Shown here: positions 1 through 11,578 of the stretch, one piece after another
Position numbering within the stretch: position 1 is the first letter of the stretch
Layout of the letters: the number at the start of each line of letters is the position of its first letter
Origin: Xylanimonas cellulosilytica DSM 15894
GTDB lineage: Bacteria; Actinomycetota; Actinomycetes; Actinomycetales; Cellulomonadaceae
Direction: 5' to 3'
Length of the DNA stretch: 64,000 nt
Assembly (NCBI RefSeq): GCF_000024965.1
Contig: NC_013530.1
Span: forward strand, 2,480,001 to 2,544,000
The notes under the pieces: model-generated
The model's input: the letters and a program-made list of their open reading frames with translations, nothing else
What the model was told of the DNA's origin: nothing
The model's database searches: none
Made by a program: the position numbers and the translations under genes

Positions 1-122
1 GTGGTGCCAACACGCTGGCACCCCCCGTTGATTCCGTTCACCACGTTTCCACATCCTCGTCGCGGCGACCCCGCGGGCGTCCCACATCCTGAGACAGGTG
101 CTTCAGGATACGGAACGCTTCT

Positions 123-128
123 TACCGT
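123..128 (+). promoter_or_regulatory. -10 box for a leaderless transcript of the MFS gene
   Basis: TACCGT (TANNNT form) ends seven bases before the ATG at 136, which would place the transcription start at or next to the start codon. There is no Shine-Dalgarno sequence before that ATG. No convincing -35 is visible. Confidence 0.45.
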
Positions 129-135
129 GTCAGGT

Positions 136-2908
<2,773 letters not shown>

Positions 2909-2922
2909 CCCACCCCGCTCAG

Positions 2923-2957
2923 CCCCGGGGCGCGACGACCTGTCGAGCGCCCCGGGG
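2923..2957 (+). terminator. Rho-independent-type terminator after gdhA
   Basis: An 11-bp perfect stem, CCCCGGGGCGC / GCGCCCCGGGG, with a 13-nt loop starts 14 bp after the gdhA stop and is followed by TTGTGCT. The T-run is weak, as usual in this GC range. Confidence 0.7.
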
Positions 2958-3024
2958 TTGTGCTGTGCGCGACAGCCCGCGCGTGCTGCCCCGGCCGCAG
3001 CAGTCGGCGACCGATGCTGGACGG

Positions 3025-4593
3025 GTGCGGACCCGGCTGGTACGACGGCTCGGCGTCGCCCTCGCGGCGACGCTCGTCGTCGCGCTCGGCGCGCCGCTCG
3101 CGCTCAACGCCGTCGCCGCCGACCGGCCGGTGCTCGGTGTGACCGTCGACGGCGTCAGCCGCCGTGACGCCTGGACCGACGTCGACGCCGCCGCCGCGAC
3201 CCTCGCCGCCGAGCGGGCCACCGCCACGCTCACGGTCACGGCGGGCGGGCTCAGCGACACCCGCACGCTCGCCGACCTCGGCCTCGTCGACAGCACCGAT
3301 GCCGTGCGCGTCGCACTCCTCGACGCCAGCCGTGGCGGCACCTTCTGGCAGGACGCCGTCGACCAGACCCGCGCACTGTGGCGAGGCGCGCGCGTCGCCG
3401 CACCGCCGGACACGTTCGACCCGGACGGCCTCGCGGCCGCCGTCGACGCGATCGCCGCCCAGGTGGCGACCCCGCCTGTCGATGCCGCGATCGACCCTGC
3501 AGGCGGTCAGGTCACGGTGCGGCCGGAGGTTCCCGGCACCCGTCTCGACACGGTCGCGGCGCAGCGTGCGATCCTCGACGCCGTGGAAGACGATCGCGGC
3601 GCCGTCGACCTGCCGACCACGCCCGTCCCGGCTGCCATCACGACGGACGACCTGGAGCCGGTGGCGGCCACGCTCCGTGCCGCCGTCGCGCGGCCGCTCG
3701 AGCTGGTGGCCGGCGGGACGCGGCGCACGATCGCGCCCGAGCGCGTGCTCGCGGCGCTCCCCGTCATGGTCGACGACGACGGGCCGCGCGTCGGGGTGGA
3801 CGCCGTCGCGCTCGATGCCGACCTCGACGCCCTCGCCGCCGAGGTCGACGTCGACGCACGGTTGCGCATCGTCATGTCCGGCACCGTCGTCGCGCCCGGC
3901 GCGGACGGCCGCCGGCTGGACCGCACGGCAGCCGATAAGGCCGTGCTCGCCGAGCTCCGAGCCCGCGCGGCGGGCCAGGGCGCCGACGCCGTCGAGATCC
4001 CCGTGACCACCCTGCCGACCCGCGTGCAGGAGGCGACGCCGGGCGCCTTCGACGACCCCAGGACCGTGCACCTCACGTTCGACGACGGCCCCGGCGCGCA
4101 CACCGAGAAGATCCTCGACATCCTCGCCGACCGGGGCGTGCACGCCACGTTCTACGTCATCGGTGAGCGCGCGCAGCGCTACCCGGACACCGTCCGGCGC
4201 ATCCTCGCCGAGGGGCACCGCCTGGGGAACCACTCGCTCACCCACGCCGACCTCACGACGCTCACCCCCGAGCAGGTCGCCGCCGAGCTCGCGACGACGC
4301 AGGAGATCCTCACGGAGATCACCGGCGTGCGGCCGACGGCGTTCCGGCCGCCGTTCGGTGCCGTCGACGACGTCGTGCGGGCGGTGGCCGAGGCCGAGAG
4401 CCTGTCGATCGACCTGTGGGACGTCGACCCGGAGGACTGGCGCGGCCCGGGCGCCGCCGTCGTCCGCGACCGGGTCCTCGACGCGGCACGGCCGGGCAGC
4501 GTCGTCCTGCTGCACGTGCTGCGGCAGGGCACGGTCGACGCCCTGCCGCAGATCATCGACCGGCTGCGTGCCGACGGGCTCGAGCTCGACTGA
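3025..4593 (+). CDS. Secreted polysaccharide deacetylase with N-terminal peptidoglycan-binding repeats
   Basis: A 522-aa exported protein. The GTG start gives RTRLVRRLG, then a hydrophobic stretch ending in ALNAVAADR: a signal peptide or anchor of about 30 residues. Residues about 35-330 are two Ala/Asp/Val-rich units resembling the PG_binding_4/YoaR domain found before VanW- or NodB-type domains. The C-terminal ~190 residues form a NodB homology domain: HLTFDDGPG (motif 1, catalytic Asp and metal Asp), HSLTHADL (motif 2, metal His pair), RPPFG (motif 3), LWDVDPEDW (motif 4), VVLLHV (motif 5). All metal and catalytic residues are present, so it should deacetylate N-acetylated cell-wall glycans. 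The start is uncertain; an in-frame extension reaches into gdhA but lacks a signal peptide. Confidence 0.85.
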   Translation: MRTRLVRRLGVALAATLVVALGAPLALNAVAADRPVLGVTVDGVSRRDAWTDVDAAAATLAAERATATLTVTAGGLSDTRTLADLGLVDSTDAVRVALLDASRGGTFWQDAVDQTRALWRGARVAAPPDTFDPDGLAAAVDAIAAQVATPPVDAAIDPAGGQVTVRPEVPGTRLDTVAAQRAILDAVEDDRGAVDLPTTPVPAAITTDDLEPVAATLRAAVARPLELVAGGTRRTIAPERVLAALPVMVDDDGPRVGVDAVALDADLDALAAEVDVDARLRIVMSGTVVAPGADGRRLDRTAADKAVLAELRARAAGQGADAVEIPVTTLPTRVQEATPGAFDDPRTVHLTFDDGPGAHTEKILDILADRGVHATFYVIGERAQRYPDTVRRILAEGHRLGNHSLTHADLTTLTPEQVAAELATTQEILTEITGVRPTAFRPPFGAVDDVVRAVAEAESLSIDLWDVDPEDWRGPGAAVVRDRVLDAARPGSVVLLHVLRQGTVDALPQIIDRLRADGLELD

Positions 4594-4697
4594 AACCTCG
4601 CCACCAGGCCGTCGGCGCCGCACGTCGTCGGCATCGGCCCGTCCCGCGCTCTGATACAGGCGTTGCCGCGGGGGCCGTCCGCTGGCAGCCTGGCGGG

Positions 4698-5240
4698 ATG
4701 GGCCAGCAATACGACGAGATCAGCGACCGGCTTGCGGCGTTCATCGCGGCACAGCACCTCTTCTTCGTCGGGACGGCGGCCCGGGACGGGCGCGTCAACG
4801 TCTCCCCGAAGGGCCTCGACTCCCTGCGGGTGCTGGGGCCGAACCGGGTGGTGTGGCTCAACGGGACCGGCAGCGGCAACGAGACCGCCGCCCACCTGCG
4901 GGACGTCAACCGGATCACGCTGATGTTCTGCTCGTTCGAGCGCCAGCCGCTGATCCTGCGCCTGTACGGGACGGCCACCGAGATCCAGCCGGACGAACCG
5001 GAGTGGGAGGAGCTGTCCGGGCTGTTCCCGCCGATGCTCGGCGCCCGACAGGTGTACGACGTCGCAGTCGACCTGGTGCAGACGTCCTGCGGCTACGCGG
5101 TGCCGTTCATGGAGTACTCCGGTGAGCGGACCTTGCTGACGTCATGGGCCGAGAAGAAGGGGCCGGACGGGCTGCTCGCATACCAGCGCGAGAAGAACGC
5201 CGTGAGCATCGACGGGTTCCCGACAGGGCTGCGGGTCTGA
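4698..5240 (+). CDS. Pyridoxamine 5'-phosphate oxidase-like FMN-binding protein
   Basis: A 180-aa split-barrel flavin-type protein. The opening (FVGTAARDGRVNVSPKGLDSLRVL) and GTGSGNETAAHLRDVNRITLMF match PNPOx-like domains that bind FMN or F420. The substrate is unknown; such proteins are often general oxidoreductases and usually not the vitamin B6 enzyme itself. Its stop codon lies 1 bp from the stop of convergent nrdG, so there is no room for a terminator between them. Confidence 0.8.
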   Translation: MGQQYDEISDRLAAFIAAQHLFFVGTAARDGRVNVSPKGLDSLRVLGPNRVVWLNGTGSGNETAAHLRDVNRITLMFCSFERQPLILRLYGTATEIQPDEPEWEELSGLFPPMLGARQVYDVAVDLVQTSCGYAVPFMEYSGERTLLTSWAEKKGPDGLLAYQREKNAVSIDGFPTGLRV

Positions 5241-5241
5241 C

Positions 5242-5883
5242 TCAGAGCCGTAGCCACGGGACGGCTTCGCCCGCCTGGATCGAGGCCGGGACGTCCAGCA
5301 CCCGCTGGTTGGCCGAGCCGCGGAACCGCAGCGTCAGGTCCTTCTCCGCCTGCCGGAAGGGGCCGTCCACGAGCACGTCGATCTGCTCCAGGAGCGCCCG
5401 CTGCTGAGGGTGGCCCGTCGCCCGGAGCTGCTCGAACGTGAACCCGGACCAGCACCAGACGTCCTTGCCGGGCAGCTCGGCCCGCATGCGCTCGACCAGG
5501 CGGAGCAGCACCGGAGTGTTGAGCATCGGCTCGCCACCCAGCAGGGACAGGCCCTGCACGTACGGCTTCGCCAGGTCCGCCAGGATGCGGTCCTCGAGAG
5601 CGTCGTCGTACGGGGTGCCGAGCCGAAAGGACCACGCGGCCTCGTTGAAGCAGCCCGGGCACTCGAACAGGCAACCCGACACGTAGAGCGCGCACCGCAC
5701 GCCCTCGCCGTCGAGCGCCGTGAACGGTTTGTAGTCGGCGACGTGCCCCTGGGTCACGACGGTCGGGTCCCAGCGGTCGGACGGTTCCAGCGGGGCCGGC
5801 CGGGCTGCCGTACGGCCGGCCGTGGCGGAGAGGTCCGAGGAGAGCATGCTGGGCAGGCCTCGGTCGGCGAACGTGCTGGTCAT
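5242..5883 (-). CDS. nrdG: Anaerobic ribonucleotide reductase activating protein (radical SAM)
   Basis: A 213-aa radical SAM activase that installs the glycyl radical on NrdD using SAM and a [4Fe-4S] cluster. The cluster motif is C-x3-C-x2-C in SGCLFECPGCFNEA, followed by LSLLGGEPMLN (the GGE SAM-binding motif) and the late hydrophobic strand around IDVLVDGPF. Roughly 45 extra N-terminal residues precede the family core. The ATG at 5883 is chosen for GGAGAGGAG about 9 bp upstream. It lies 37 bp downstream of nrdD on the same strand, a two-gene operon. Confidence 0.93.
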   Translation of the reverse strand: MTSTFADRGLPSMLSSDLSATAGRTAARPAPLEPSDRWDPTVVTQGHVADYKPFTALDGEGVRCALYVSGCLFECPGCFNEAAWSFRLGTPYDDALEDRILADLAKPYVQGLSLLGGEPMLNTPVLLRLVERMRAELPGKDVWCWSGFTFEQLRATGHPQQRALLEQIDVLVDGPFRQAEKDLTLRFRGSANQRVLDVPASIQAGEAVPWLRL

Positions 5884-5920
5884 ACGACGAATCTCCTCTC
5901 CGTATCGATGTGTCCGGACG

Positions 5921-8218
5921 TCAGCGGGCGTCTCCGACATAGTCGTTCGATCCAGCGGTGTGGTTGACCCGGTCTGCGAGCTCGTGCTGCCGACCTCGCG
6001 CGACGCCGCGCGCCACGGGCTCAGAAAGGTACCCGCACACACGACGGATGACCTCGACAGAGTCGGGATCGTCCCCGTTCTCGATTCGGCCCGTGTTACC
6101 GCACACGGGGCAGGTGAAGCCCTCGTTCGCAGCGACGAAGTCGCCCTCGTAGCCACACCGGAAGCATCGGTCGATCGGCACGTTGACGCCCATGTAGCCG
6201 ATGTCGTGGTCGTAGGCGTAGTCCCACACGGCCTCGACGGCCTTGGGGTTGTTCCGGACGTTCGGCCACTCCGTGTAGTGGATGAACCCGCCTGACGTGT
6301 AGGGCGCGTACGGCGCCTCGAAGTCAAGCTTGCGGAACGGTCCCCAGCCGTCAGCCTCACCGAGCCGCGGGTCGAGATGGAAGCTGTTGACGTAGTAGGT
6401 CCGGCCAGAACCCTTGTCAGTGACGTCTGGCACGACGCCGAACCTCTCCCGGTCCATCTTCGCGAAACGGTCGGTGAGCGACTCCGACGGCGTCGAGTAG
6501 ACCGAGATCGAGGCGCCCGCGACCTTGCCTCCCGTCCCGCTGAAGTCCGCGGCGTTCCATGCGTCGCACTTGGACTTCATGTGGGCGAGAACGTCGATCG
6601 TGAACTGCTTCGCCTGCTCGTTGGTCTCCCAACGACGGCCGAAGAACACCGTCGCCACCTCGTACAGGCCGATATAACCCAGGGATAGCGTGGCCCGACC
6701 GTTGTCGAACAGTCGGCCGAGCCCGTCGTTGTCACCGTCCTCCAGCCGCGCGAATCCGCCGGACTTATAGAGGATCGGGGCATTCTCCGGCACCGCCTGA
6801 CGCACGCGAGCCTCGCGGAAACGCAACGCCTCGTGACAGATCTCGAGGCGCCCGTCGAGCAGTCGCCAGAACTCCTCGGTGTCCCCCCGTGACTCCAGCG
6901 CGATCCTTGGCAGGTTGAGCGTGACCACGCCGAGGTTCATGCGCCCGACGGTCTCCTGCTCTCCGGTCTGGGGGTTCACGTATGCGGAGAGGTGCGAACG
7001 ACAACCCATCGCCGTCTTGTACGAGCCCGTGATCTTGACGATGTTGTCGTACAGCACGACATCGGGGTACATGCGCTTCGTCGCGCACCTGACGGCGAGC
7101 TGCTTGATGTCGTAGTTCGGGTCGGTCGGCTCAAGGTTGACCCCGCGCTTGAGCGTGAAGATGAGCTTCGGGAAGACTGGGGTGCGACCTTCCGCACCGA
7201 GCCCTTTCTCCTGGACGGCGAAGACCGCCTTCTGAATCTCGCGCTCCAGCCACGACGTCCCGAGCCCCAGACCGATCGAGACGAAAGGAGTCTGCCCCTG
7301 CGTCGACGCAGTAGTATTGACGTTGAAGAGCAGCGTCTGCGCAGAGTCGTAAATTTCCTTGATGGTGAGATCGCGTGCGTACGCGTCACGATCGCTCTCG
7401 TCACGAATCCACTTCGCAGCAGTTGCCAGGTGCTTCTGGTAGGACTTCTCGGCGTACGGCGCGAGGAGCAGATCGATGGTCTCGATCGTCACGCCGCCGT
7501 ACTGCGACGACGACACGGCGATGATGAGCTGCGCGAGCTGTGAGGCTGCGGTCTCGATGCTCTTCGGTGACTCGACCTGGGCGTTGCCCATCGTGAACCC
7601 GTTCGCGAGCATGTCCGCGAAGTTCGGCAGGTCGCAGTTGTTGAACGGCGTGTAGGGCGAGTAGTCGAGGTCGTGGAAGTGGATCTGCCCCTTGATGTGC
7701 GCGCTCGCGACGCGCGGCGGCAGCATCGCCAGGCCGCGGGCCTTCGCCACGGAGCCGGCCATCCGGTCGCGCTGCACGTGGAAGACGCGCGAGTCCTTGT
7801 TGGCGTTCTCGTTCGCCACCTCGCTGTCGGTGAGGCGCCCCACCTGGTGCTCGACGCTGAACGCCTGCTTGCGGCGCAGGTCCTTCTCCAGGCGGTAGGT
7901 CGCGTAGATCTCCGCGACGTCGCCGTGCCCGGTCTCGATGAGGGTCTGTTCGACGATCGCCTGGATCTCGTAGACCTTCACGTCCGTCGGGAAGCGGCGG
8001 AAGATCTCGCCGTCCACGGCTGCGACGACGGCGGCCAGCTCGGACTCGTCGACGGCGTCGTCCCACGCCCGCATCCAGGCCGGCCGGATGGCGTCGCGCA
8101 CCCGCCGCAGGTCGTACGTCGTGCGCGTCCCGTCCCGCTTGATGACCGTCGGGGCGGTGACCAGGAGGGTCGGGGTGGCTACGTTGCGTTCGACGTCGAG
8201 CTGGGTCACTACTACCAC
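5921..8218 (-). CDS. nrdD: Anaerobic (class III) ribonucleoside-triphosphate reductase
   Basis: A 765-aa oxygen-sensitive glycyl radical enzyme reducing NTPs to dNTPs. The N-terminus carries an ATP-cone (VIKRDGTRTTYDLRRVRDAI) for allosteric control. The catalytic barrel has HFHDLDYSP and NCDLPN. The C-terminal zinc site is CFRCGYEGDF...CPVCGN. The glycyl-radical loop is RRVCGYLSEP, the glycine being about 35 residues from the C-terminus. The start is set at GTG 8218 because GGAGGA lies 7-8 bp upstream; a more upstream in-frame start lacks an RBS and would lie over the palindrome at 8240-8257. It implies growth or survival without oxygen. Confidence 0.95.
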   Translation of the reverse strand: MVVVTQLDVERNVATPTLLVTAPTVIKRDGTRTTYDLRRVRDAIRPAWMRAWDDAVDESELAAVVAAVDGEIFRRFPTDVKVYEIQAIVEQTLIETGHGDVAEIYATYRLEKDLRRKQAFSVEHQVGRLTDSEVANENANKDSRVFHVQRDRMAGSVAKARGLAMLPPRVASAHIKGQIHFHDLDYSPYTPFNNCDLPNFADMLANGFTMGNAQVESPKSIETAASQLAQLIIAVSSSQYGGVTIETIDLLLAPYAEKSYQKHLATAAKWIRDESDRDAYARDLTIKEIYDSAQTLLFNVNTTASTQGQTPFVSIGLGLGTSWLEREIQKAVFAVQEKGLGAEGRTPVFPKLIFTLKRGVNLEPTDPNYDIKQLAVRCATKRMYPDVVLYDNIVKITGSYKTAMGCRSHLSAYVNPQTGEQETVGRMNLGVVTLNLPRIALESRGDTEEFWRLLDGRLEICHEALRFREARVRQAVPENAPILYKSGGFARLEDGDNDGLGRLFDNGRATLSLGYIGLYEVATVFFGRRWETNEQAKQFTIDVLAHMKSKCDAWNAADFSGTGGKVAGASISVYSTPSESLTDRFAKMDRERFGVVPDVTDKGSGRTYYVNSFHLDPRLGEADGWGPFRKLDFEAPYAPYTSGGFIHYTEWPNVRNNPKAVEAVWDYAYDHDIGYMGVNVPIDRCFRCGYEGDFVAANEGFTCPVCGNTGRIENGDDPDSVEVIRRVCGYLSEPVARGVARGRQHELADRVNHTAGSNDYVGDAR

Positions 8219-8239
8219 AGGCCTTCCTCCGGGGGCGTC

Positions 8240-8257
8240 ACCACAAGATGTTGTGGT
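8240..8257. promoter_or_regulatory. NrdR-box-like palindrome upstream of nrdD
   Basis: ACCACAA-GATG-TTGTGGT, two perfect 7-bp arms around a 4-bp centre, 22 bp upstream of the nrdD start. The ACnACAAnATnTTGTnGT pattern resembles NrdR boxes that repress ribonucleotide reductase operons in actinobacteria. Only one box is clear; NrdR normally uses two sites spaced by an integral number of turns. Confidence 0.6.
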
Positions 8258-8340
8258 CCGGACCAAACGCTAGCCCGACCGAGCCGAGCCCGACGGAGAT
8301 CGCCGCGCGTGGAGCGTCACGCCGCGCAGGGATCTTTCTC

Positions 8341-8375
8341 ACACCAGCGACGGCTGGCCGAGCCGTCGCTGGTGT
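8341..8375 (-). terminator. Hairpin terminator downstream of the OFA-type MFS gene
   Basis: A perfect 15-bp stem (ACACCAGCGACGGCT and its complement) around a 5-nt loop, 17 bp after the stop at 8392 and before the nrdD promoter. There is no T-run, so termination efficiency is inferred from stem strength. Confidence 0.7.
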
Positions 8376-8391
8376 GCTGGGCGGGCGGCGC

Positions 8392-9948
8392 TCAGGAGAA
8401 CAGCGCGATCGCCTTGATCACGGTCATGACCAGGCCGTAGCCGAGCCCTCCGACGACCACGACCCACAGCACGCGAGGCAGCACGCCCGCGCCCGCCCGG
8501 CCCACGAGACCCTGCGGCGTCGTCGGCGCGGCGACCCGGGTCCGCGAGAGAGTCGCGACAGCGCCACCACCCGGTGCCGTGGGCGCCACCGCACCCGCGA
8601 GCGCCACGTCGGCCATCGCCGTCGTCGGTACCGGTTCGTGCCAGCGCTGGGCGACCGGGCGCACGAGCAGGTTCGCGACGAAGCCGACGCACAGCAGCCC
8701 CGCCATGACGAGCAGCGACATCGAGTACAGCTCGGCACCCTCGCGGCCGGCGGCCTTCTGGTGGTCGGCGATGGAGTTGACGATCAGCGGGCCGGCGATG
8801 CCGGCCGCGGACCATGCGGTGAGCAGGCGTCCGTGGATGGCGCTGACCTGCAGACCGCCGAACATGTCCTTGAGGTAGGCGGGGATGGTGGCGAAGCCGC
8901 CGCCGTAGAAGCTCAGGATGATCGCGGCGAACAGCACGAACAGCCCGATGGACGACGTGCCTACCTGGGACAGCGCCAGGTAGGCGATCGCGCCGAAGCC
9001 CAGGTACACCATGTACATCCGCTTGCGCCCGACGACGTCGGAGAACGTCGACCAGCCGAAACGGCCGCCCATGTTGCACAGGGACAGCACGCCCACGAAC
9101 CCGGCGGCGACGGCCGCGGCGGTGCCGGGGAAGAAGTCCTGGACCATCGGCGCGGCCTGCTCGAGGATGCCGATGCCCGCGGTGATGTTGCAGAACAGCA
9201 CCACCCACAGCAGCCAGAACTGCGGGGTGCGGATCGCGTTGCGTGCGGTGACGTTGCCGGTGCAGATCAGCGCGGACCGCGGTGCGGCGGGTGGGGTCCA
9301 GCCGTTCGGCTTCCAGTCCGGGTGCGGGGTGCGGATCGTGGCCGCCCCGGCGAGCATGACGACGACGTCGATCGCAGCGATGATGAGCAGGGCCGGGATG
9401 ATCGCGTCGACGGGGTTGGGCGCGAGGGACTCCAGGAGCAGGCTCGTCAGCGGGGACGCGATGAGGGCGCCGCCGCCGAAGCCCATGATCGCCAGGCCGG
9501 TCGCCATGCCGGGCCGGTCGGGGAACCACTTGATGAGCGTGGAGACGGGCGACACGTACCCGATGCCGAGGCCGATGCCGCCGATGCCGCCGTACCCGAG
9601 GTAGAGCAGCCAGAGCTGGTTGGTGGCCACGCCGATGGACCCGATCACGAAGCCCGTGCCCCAGCAGAGTGCGGCCAGGACCATCGCCTTGCGTGGTCCG
9701 GCCTTCTCGACCCACGTTCCGCCGAACGCCGCCGACAGGCCGAGCATGCCGATCGCGATGGAGAAGACGACGCCGATCTGGGTGAGGCTGGCGTCGAATC
9801 GATCGACCAGGGCGGTCTTGAAGACGCTGAACGCGTAGACCTCACCGATCGCCAGGTGCACCGCCAGGGCGGCCGGCGGGATCAGCCAACGGTTGAAGTC
9901 ACGCGGCGCGACCGCCCGGCTCTTGTCCAGGACCGACAGGATGCTCAT
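8392..9948 (-). CDS. MFS transporter, oxalate/formate antiporter (OFA) family
   Basis: A 518-aa membrane carrier. The N-terminal RWLIPPAALAVHLAIGEVYAF, GGTWVEKAGPRKAM loop and YVSPVSTLIKWFPDRPGMATG block are the OFA-family hallmarks, and NMGGRFGWSTFSDVVGRKRMY gives the mid-protein MFS loop. The C-terminus has about 60 extra residues rich in Ala/Thr/Pro and a last hydrophobic segment. The ATG at 9948 has AGGGAGGG upstream. The substrate is unproven: OFA members carry oxalate, formate, lactate/pyruvate or other monocarboxylates. It probably forms a single-gene unit ending at the hairpin at 8341-8375. Confidence 0.88.
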   Translation of the reverse strand: MSILSVLDKSRAVAPRDFNRWLIPPAALAVHLAIGEVYAFSVFKTALVDRFDASLTQIGVVFSIAIGMLGLSAAFGGTWVEKAGPRKAMVLAALCWGTGFVIGSIGVATNQLWLLYLGYGGIGGIGLGIGYVSPVSTLIKWFPDRPGMATGLAIMGFGGGALIASPLTSLLLESLAPNPVDAIIPALLIIAAIDVVVMLAGAATIRTPHPDWKPNGWTPPAAPRSALICTGNVTARNAIRTPQFWLLWVVLFCNITAGIGILEQAAPMVQDFFPGTAAAVAAGFVGVLSLCNMGGRFGWSTFSDVVGRKRMYMVYLGFGAIAYLALSQVGTSSIGLFVLFAAIILSFYGGGFATIPAYLKDMFGGLQVSAIHGRLLTAWSAAGIAGPLIVNSIADHQKAAGREGAELYSMSLLVMAGLLCVGFVANLLVRPVAQRWHEPVPTTAMADVALAGAVAPTAPGGGAVATLSRTRVAAPTTPQGLVGRAGAGVLPRVLWVVVVGGLGYGLVMTVIKAIALFS

Positions 9949-10066
9949 CGGGATGCCCTCCCTCAGGTTCGTCGACGGTGCCAGGCACCAGTGCGGCGGC
10001 AACGTAACCGACCGGCGTGAGCCGATGTGCGCCTGTCGCGCTACGTCGGTCCAGACCGGCAGCGTC

Positions 10067-10540
10067 TCAGCGGAGAGTGCCGAGCACGACGGCGATGGCG
10101 AGCAGTCCGCCACCGGCGACGAGGGCGGCCAGGAGCGTGGGCAGTCGCCCCGACGGCAGGCGGTCCGCCGCGTCGTCGCCGCTGGTCAGCGCGCGGCAGA
10201 GCTGGCGGTAGCGGCGGTGGGAGGCCACGACGACGGTCAGCGCGCAGCCGGCGCCGAGGGCCACGAACACGTATGCGGACGCGCCGAGGTACGCGGGCAG
10301 CACGCGCAGCGCGCCGAGCATCGCCACGGTCAGCGCGAGGCCGGTGCGTCGCCACGCCAGCGCGGCCACGCCACCCGCCATGAGCGCGAGGGACGTGCGG
10401 ATCCAGGCGAGGAAGGTGCGCTCGTTGGCGAGCGAGAAGCGCGCGTCGGGCTCGCTGCCCTGCCCGTAGACGGAGGCCGGGAACCGGTCGCGCTCGTGCC
10501 GTTCCCCCGTGCCGTGCGTGCCACCGCTCATGGGCGCCAT
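10067..10540 (-). CDS. DUF202 membrane protein
   Basis: A protein of about 157 aa with a DUF202/YidH-type core: RFSLANERTFLAWIRTSLAL followed by two membrane helices (ALTVAMLGAL region and YVFVALGAGCALTVVV) and a last helix LPTLLAALVAGGGLLAIAVV. The function of DUF202 is not established. It starts 13 bp after the stop of the gap-like gene on the same strand, so it is probably the third gene of a tetR-gap-DUF202 operon. ATG 10531 is an equally possible start; neither has a strong RBS. Confidence 0.75.
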   Translation of the reverse strand: MAPMSGGTHGTGERHERDRFPASVYGQGSEPDARFSLANERTFLAWIRTSLALMAGGVAALAWRRTGLALTVAMLGALRVLPAYLGASAYVFVALGAGCALTVVVASHRRYRQLCRALTSGDDAADRLPSGRLPTLLAALVAGGGLLAIAVVLGTLR

Positions 10541-10553
10541 GGTGCCCCAGCTG

Positions 10554-11573
10554 TCAGAGGGCCGCACCGATCGTCGCCGAGAACTCCACCAGGCGGTGGG
10601 AGAACCCCCACTCGTTGTCGTACCACCCGAACACCTTGACCTGGGTGCCGGACGCCTGGGTGCCGGACGCCTGGGTGAGCGGGGCGTCGAAGATCGAGGA
10701 GTGCGGGTTGCCGACGATGTCGGCCGAGACCAGCGGCGCCTCGGAGTACTGCAGGTAGCGCCGCAGCCGCTCGGACGCGGCCGCCTCGCGGAACGCGGCG
10801 TTGACGTCGTCGACGTCGGCGCGCTCCCGCAGGACGACGGTCAGGTCGGTGATCGAGCCGACGGGGACGGGGACGCGCAGCGCGGCACCCGTCAGGCGGC
10901 CGTCGAGCTCGGGCAGGACCTTGCCGATCGCCTTCGCCGCGCCCGACGACGTGGGGATGATCGAGACGGCGGCCGCGCGCGCCCTGCGCAGGTCGGAGTG
11001 GGGTGCGTCGTGCAGGCGCTGGTCGCCGGTGTAGGCGTGGACGGTCGTCATCAGGCCGGACTCGATGCCGAACGAGTCGTGGAGCACCTTCGCGAGCGGC
11101 GCCAGCGAGTTGGTGGTGCACGAGCCGTTGGAGAAGACGTCGTGGCTGTCCGGGTCGAGCTGGTCGTCGTTCACGCCGAGGACGAAGGTGGGGACGTCGC
11201 CCTTCGCGGGGGCCGAGACGACCACCTTCCTCGCCCCGCCCTGGAGGTGGGCCGCCGCGGCGGCACCGTCCGTGAAGTGCCCGGTGGACTCGATGACGAC
11301 GTCGGCGCCCACGTCGCCCCACGGGATGTCGGCGGGTTCCGGGCGGGCGAACACGGCGATGGTCTTGTCACCGACCGTCAGCGTGTCGCCGTCGACCCCG
11401 ACGCCGTCGAGGTGGCCGGAGACGGAGTCCCACTCCAGGAGCGTCGCCAGCGTGCGGGCGTCGGTCAGGTCGTTGACCGCGACCACCTCGACGTCGGCGT
11501 CGCTCGCCAGCGCGGCGCGCAGGTAGCTGCGGCCGATCCGCCCGAACCCGTTGATCCCGATGCGTACCGTCAT
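10554..11573 (-). CDS. gap: Type I glyceraldehyde-3-phosphate dehydrogenase (accessory copy)
   Basis: A 339-aa NAD(P)-dependent GAPDH. The Rossmann start is VRIGINGFGRIGRSYLRA, and the active-site cysteine sits in SNGSCTTNSLAPLAK. The substrate loop TGDQRLHDAPHSDLRRARAA and the C-terminal FGWYDNEWGFSHR are intact. NGSCTTN replaces the more common NASCTTN, and an insertion of a repeated ASGTQ unit lies before the last strand, which suggests a secondary paralogue and not the glycolytic enzyme. The start is ATG 11573 with GAGGAG about 9 bp upstream. It follows tetR by 5 bp, so it is under local repressor control. Confidence 0.88.
   Translation of the reverse strand: MTVRIGINGFGRIGRSYLRAALASDADVEVVAVNDLTDARTLATLLEWDSVSGHLDGVGVDGDTLTVGDKTIAVFARPEPADIPWGDVGADVVIESTGHFTDGAAAAAHLQGGARKVVVSAPAKGDVPTFVLGVNDDQLDPDSHDVFSNGSCTTNSLAPLAKVLHDSFGIESGLMTTVHAYTGDQRLHDAPHSDLRRARAAAVSIIPTSSGAAKAIGKVLPELDGRLTGAALRVPVPVGSITDLTVVLRERADVDDVNAAFREAAASERLRRYLQYSEAPLVSADIVGNPHSSIFDAPLTQASGTQASGTQVKVFGWYDNEWGFSHRLVEFSATIGAAL
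10641..10677 (-). repeat. 15-bp tandem repeat inside the gap-like gene
   Basis: CTGGGTGCCGGACGC occurs twice head-to-tail (10641-10655, 10656-10670), plus the first 7 bp of a third copy. It encodes repeated TQASG units near the C-terminus. The frame is kept, so it is an in-frame expansion. Confidence 0.9.
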
Positions 11574-11578
11574 GATGC

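Noticed and set aside
8248-10020. 590-aa plus-strand ORF opposite the OFA-type MFS gene
   Set aside because: Hydrophilic repeat-like composition from reading the antisense of a membrane protein gene; no RBS.
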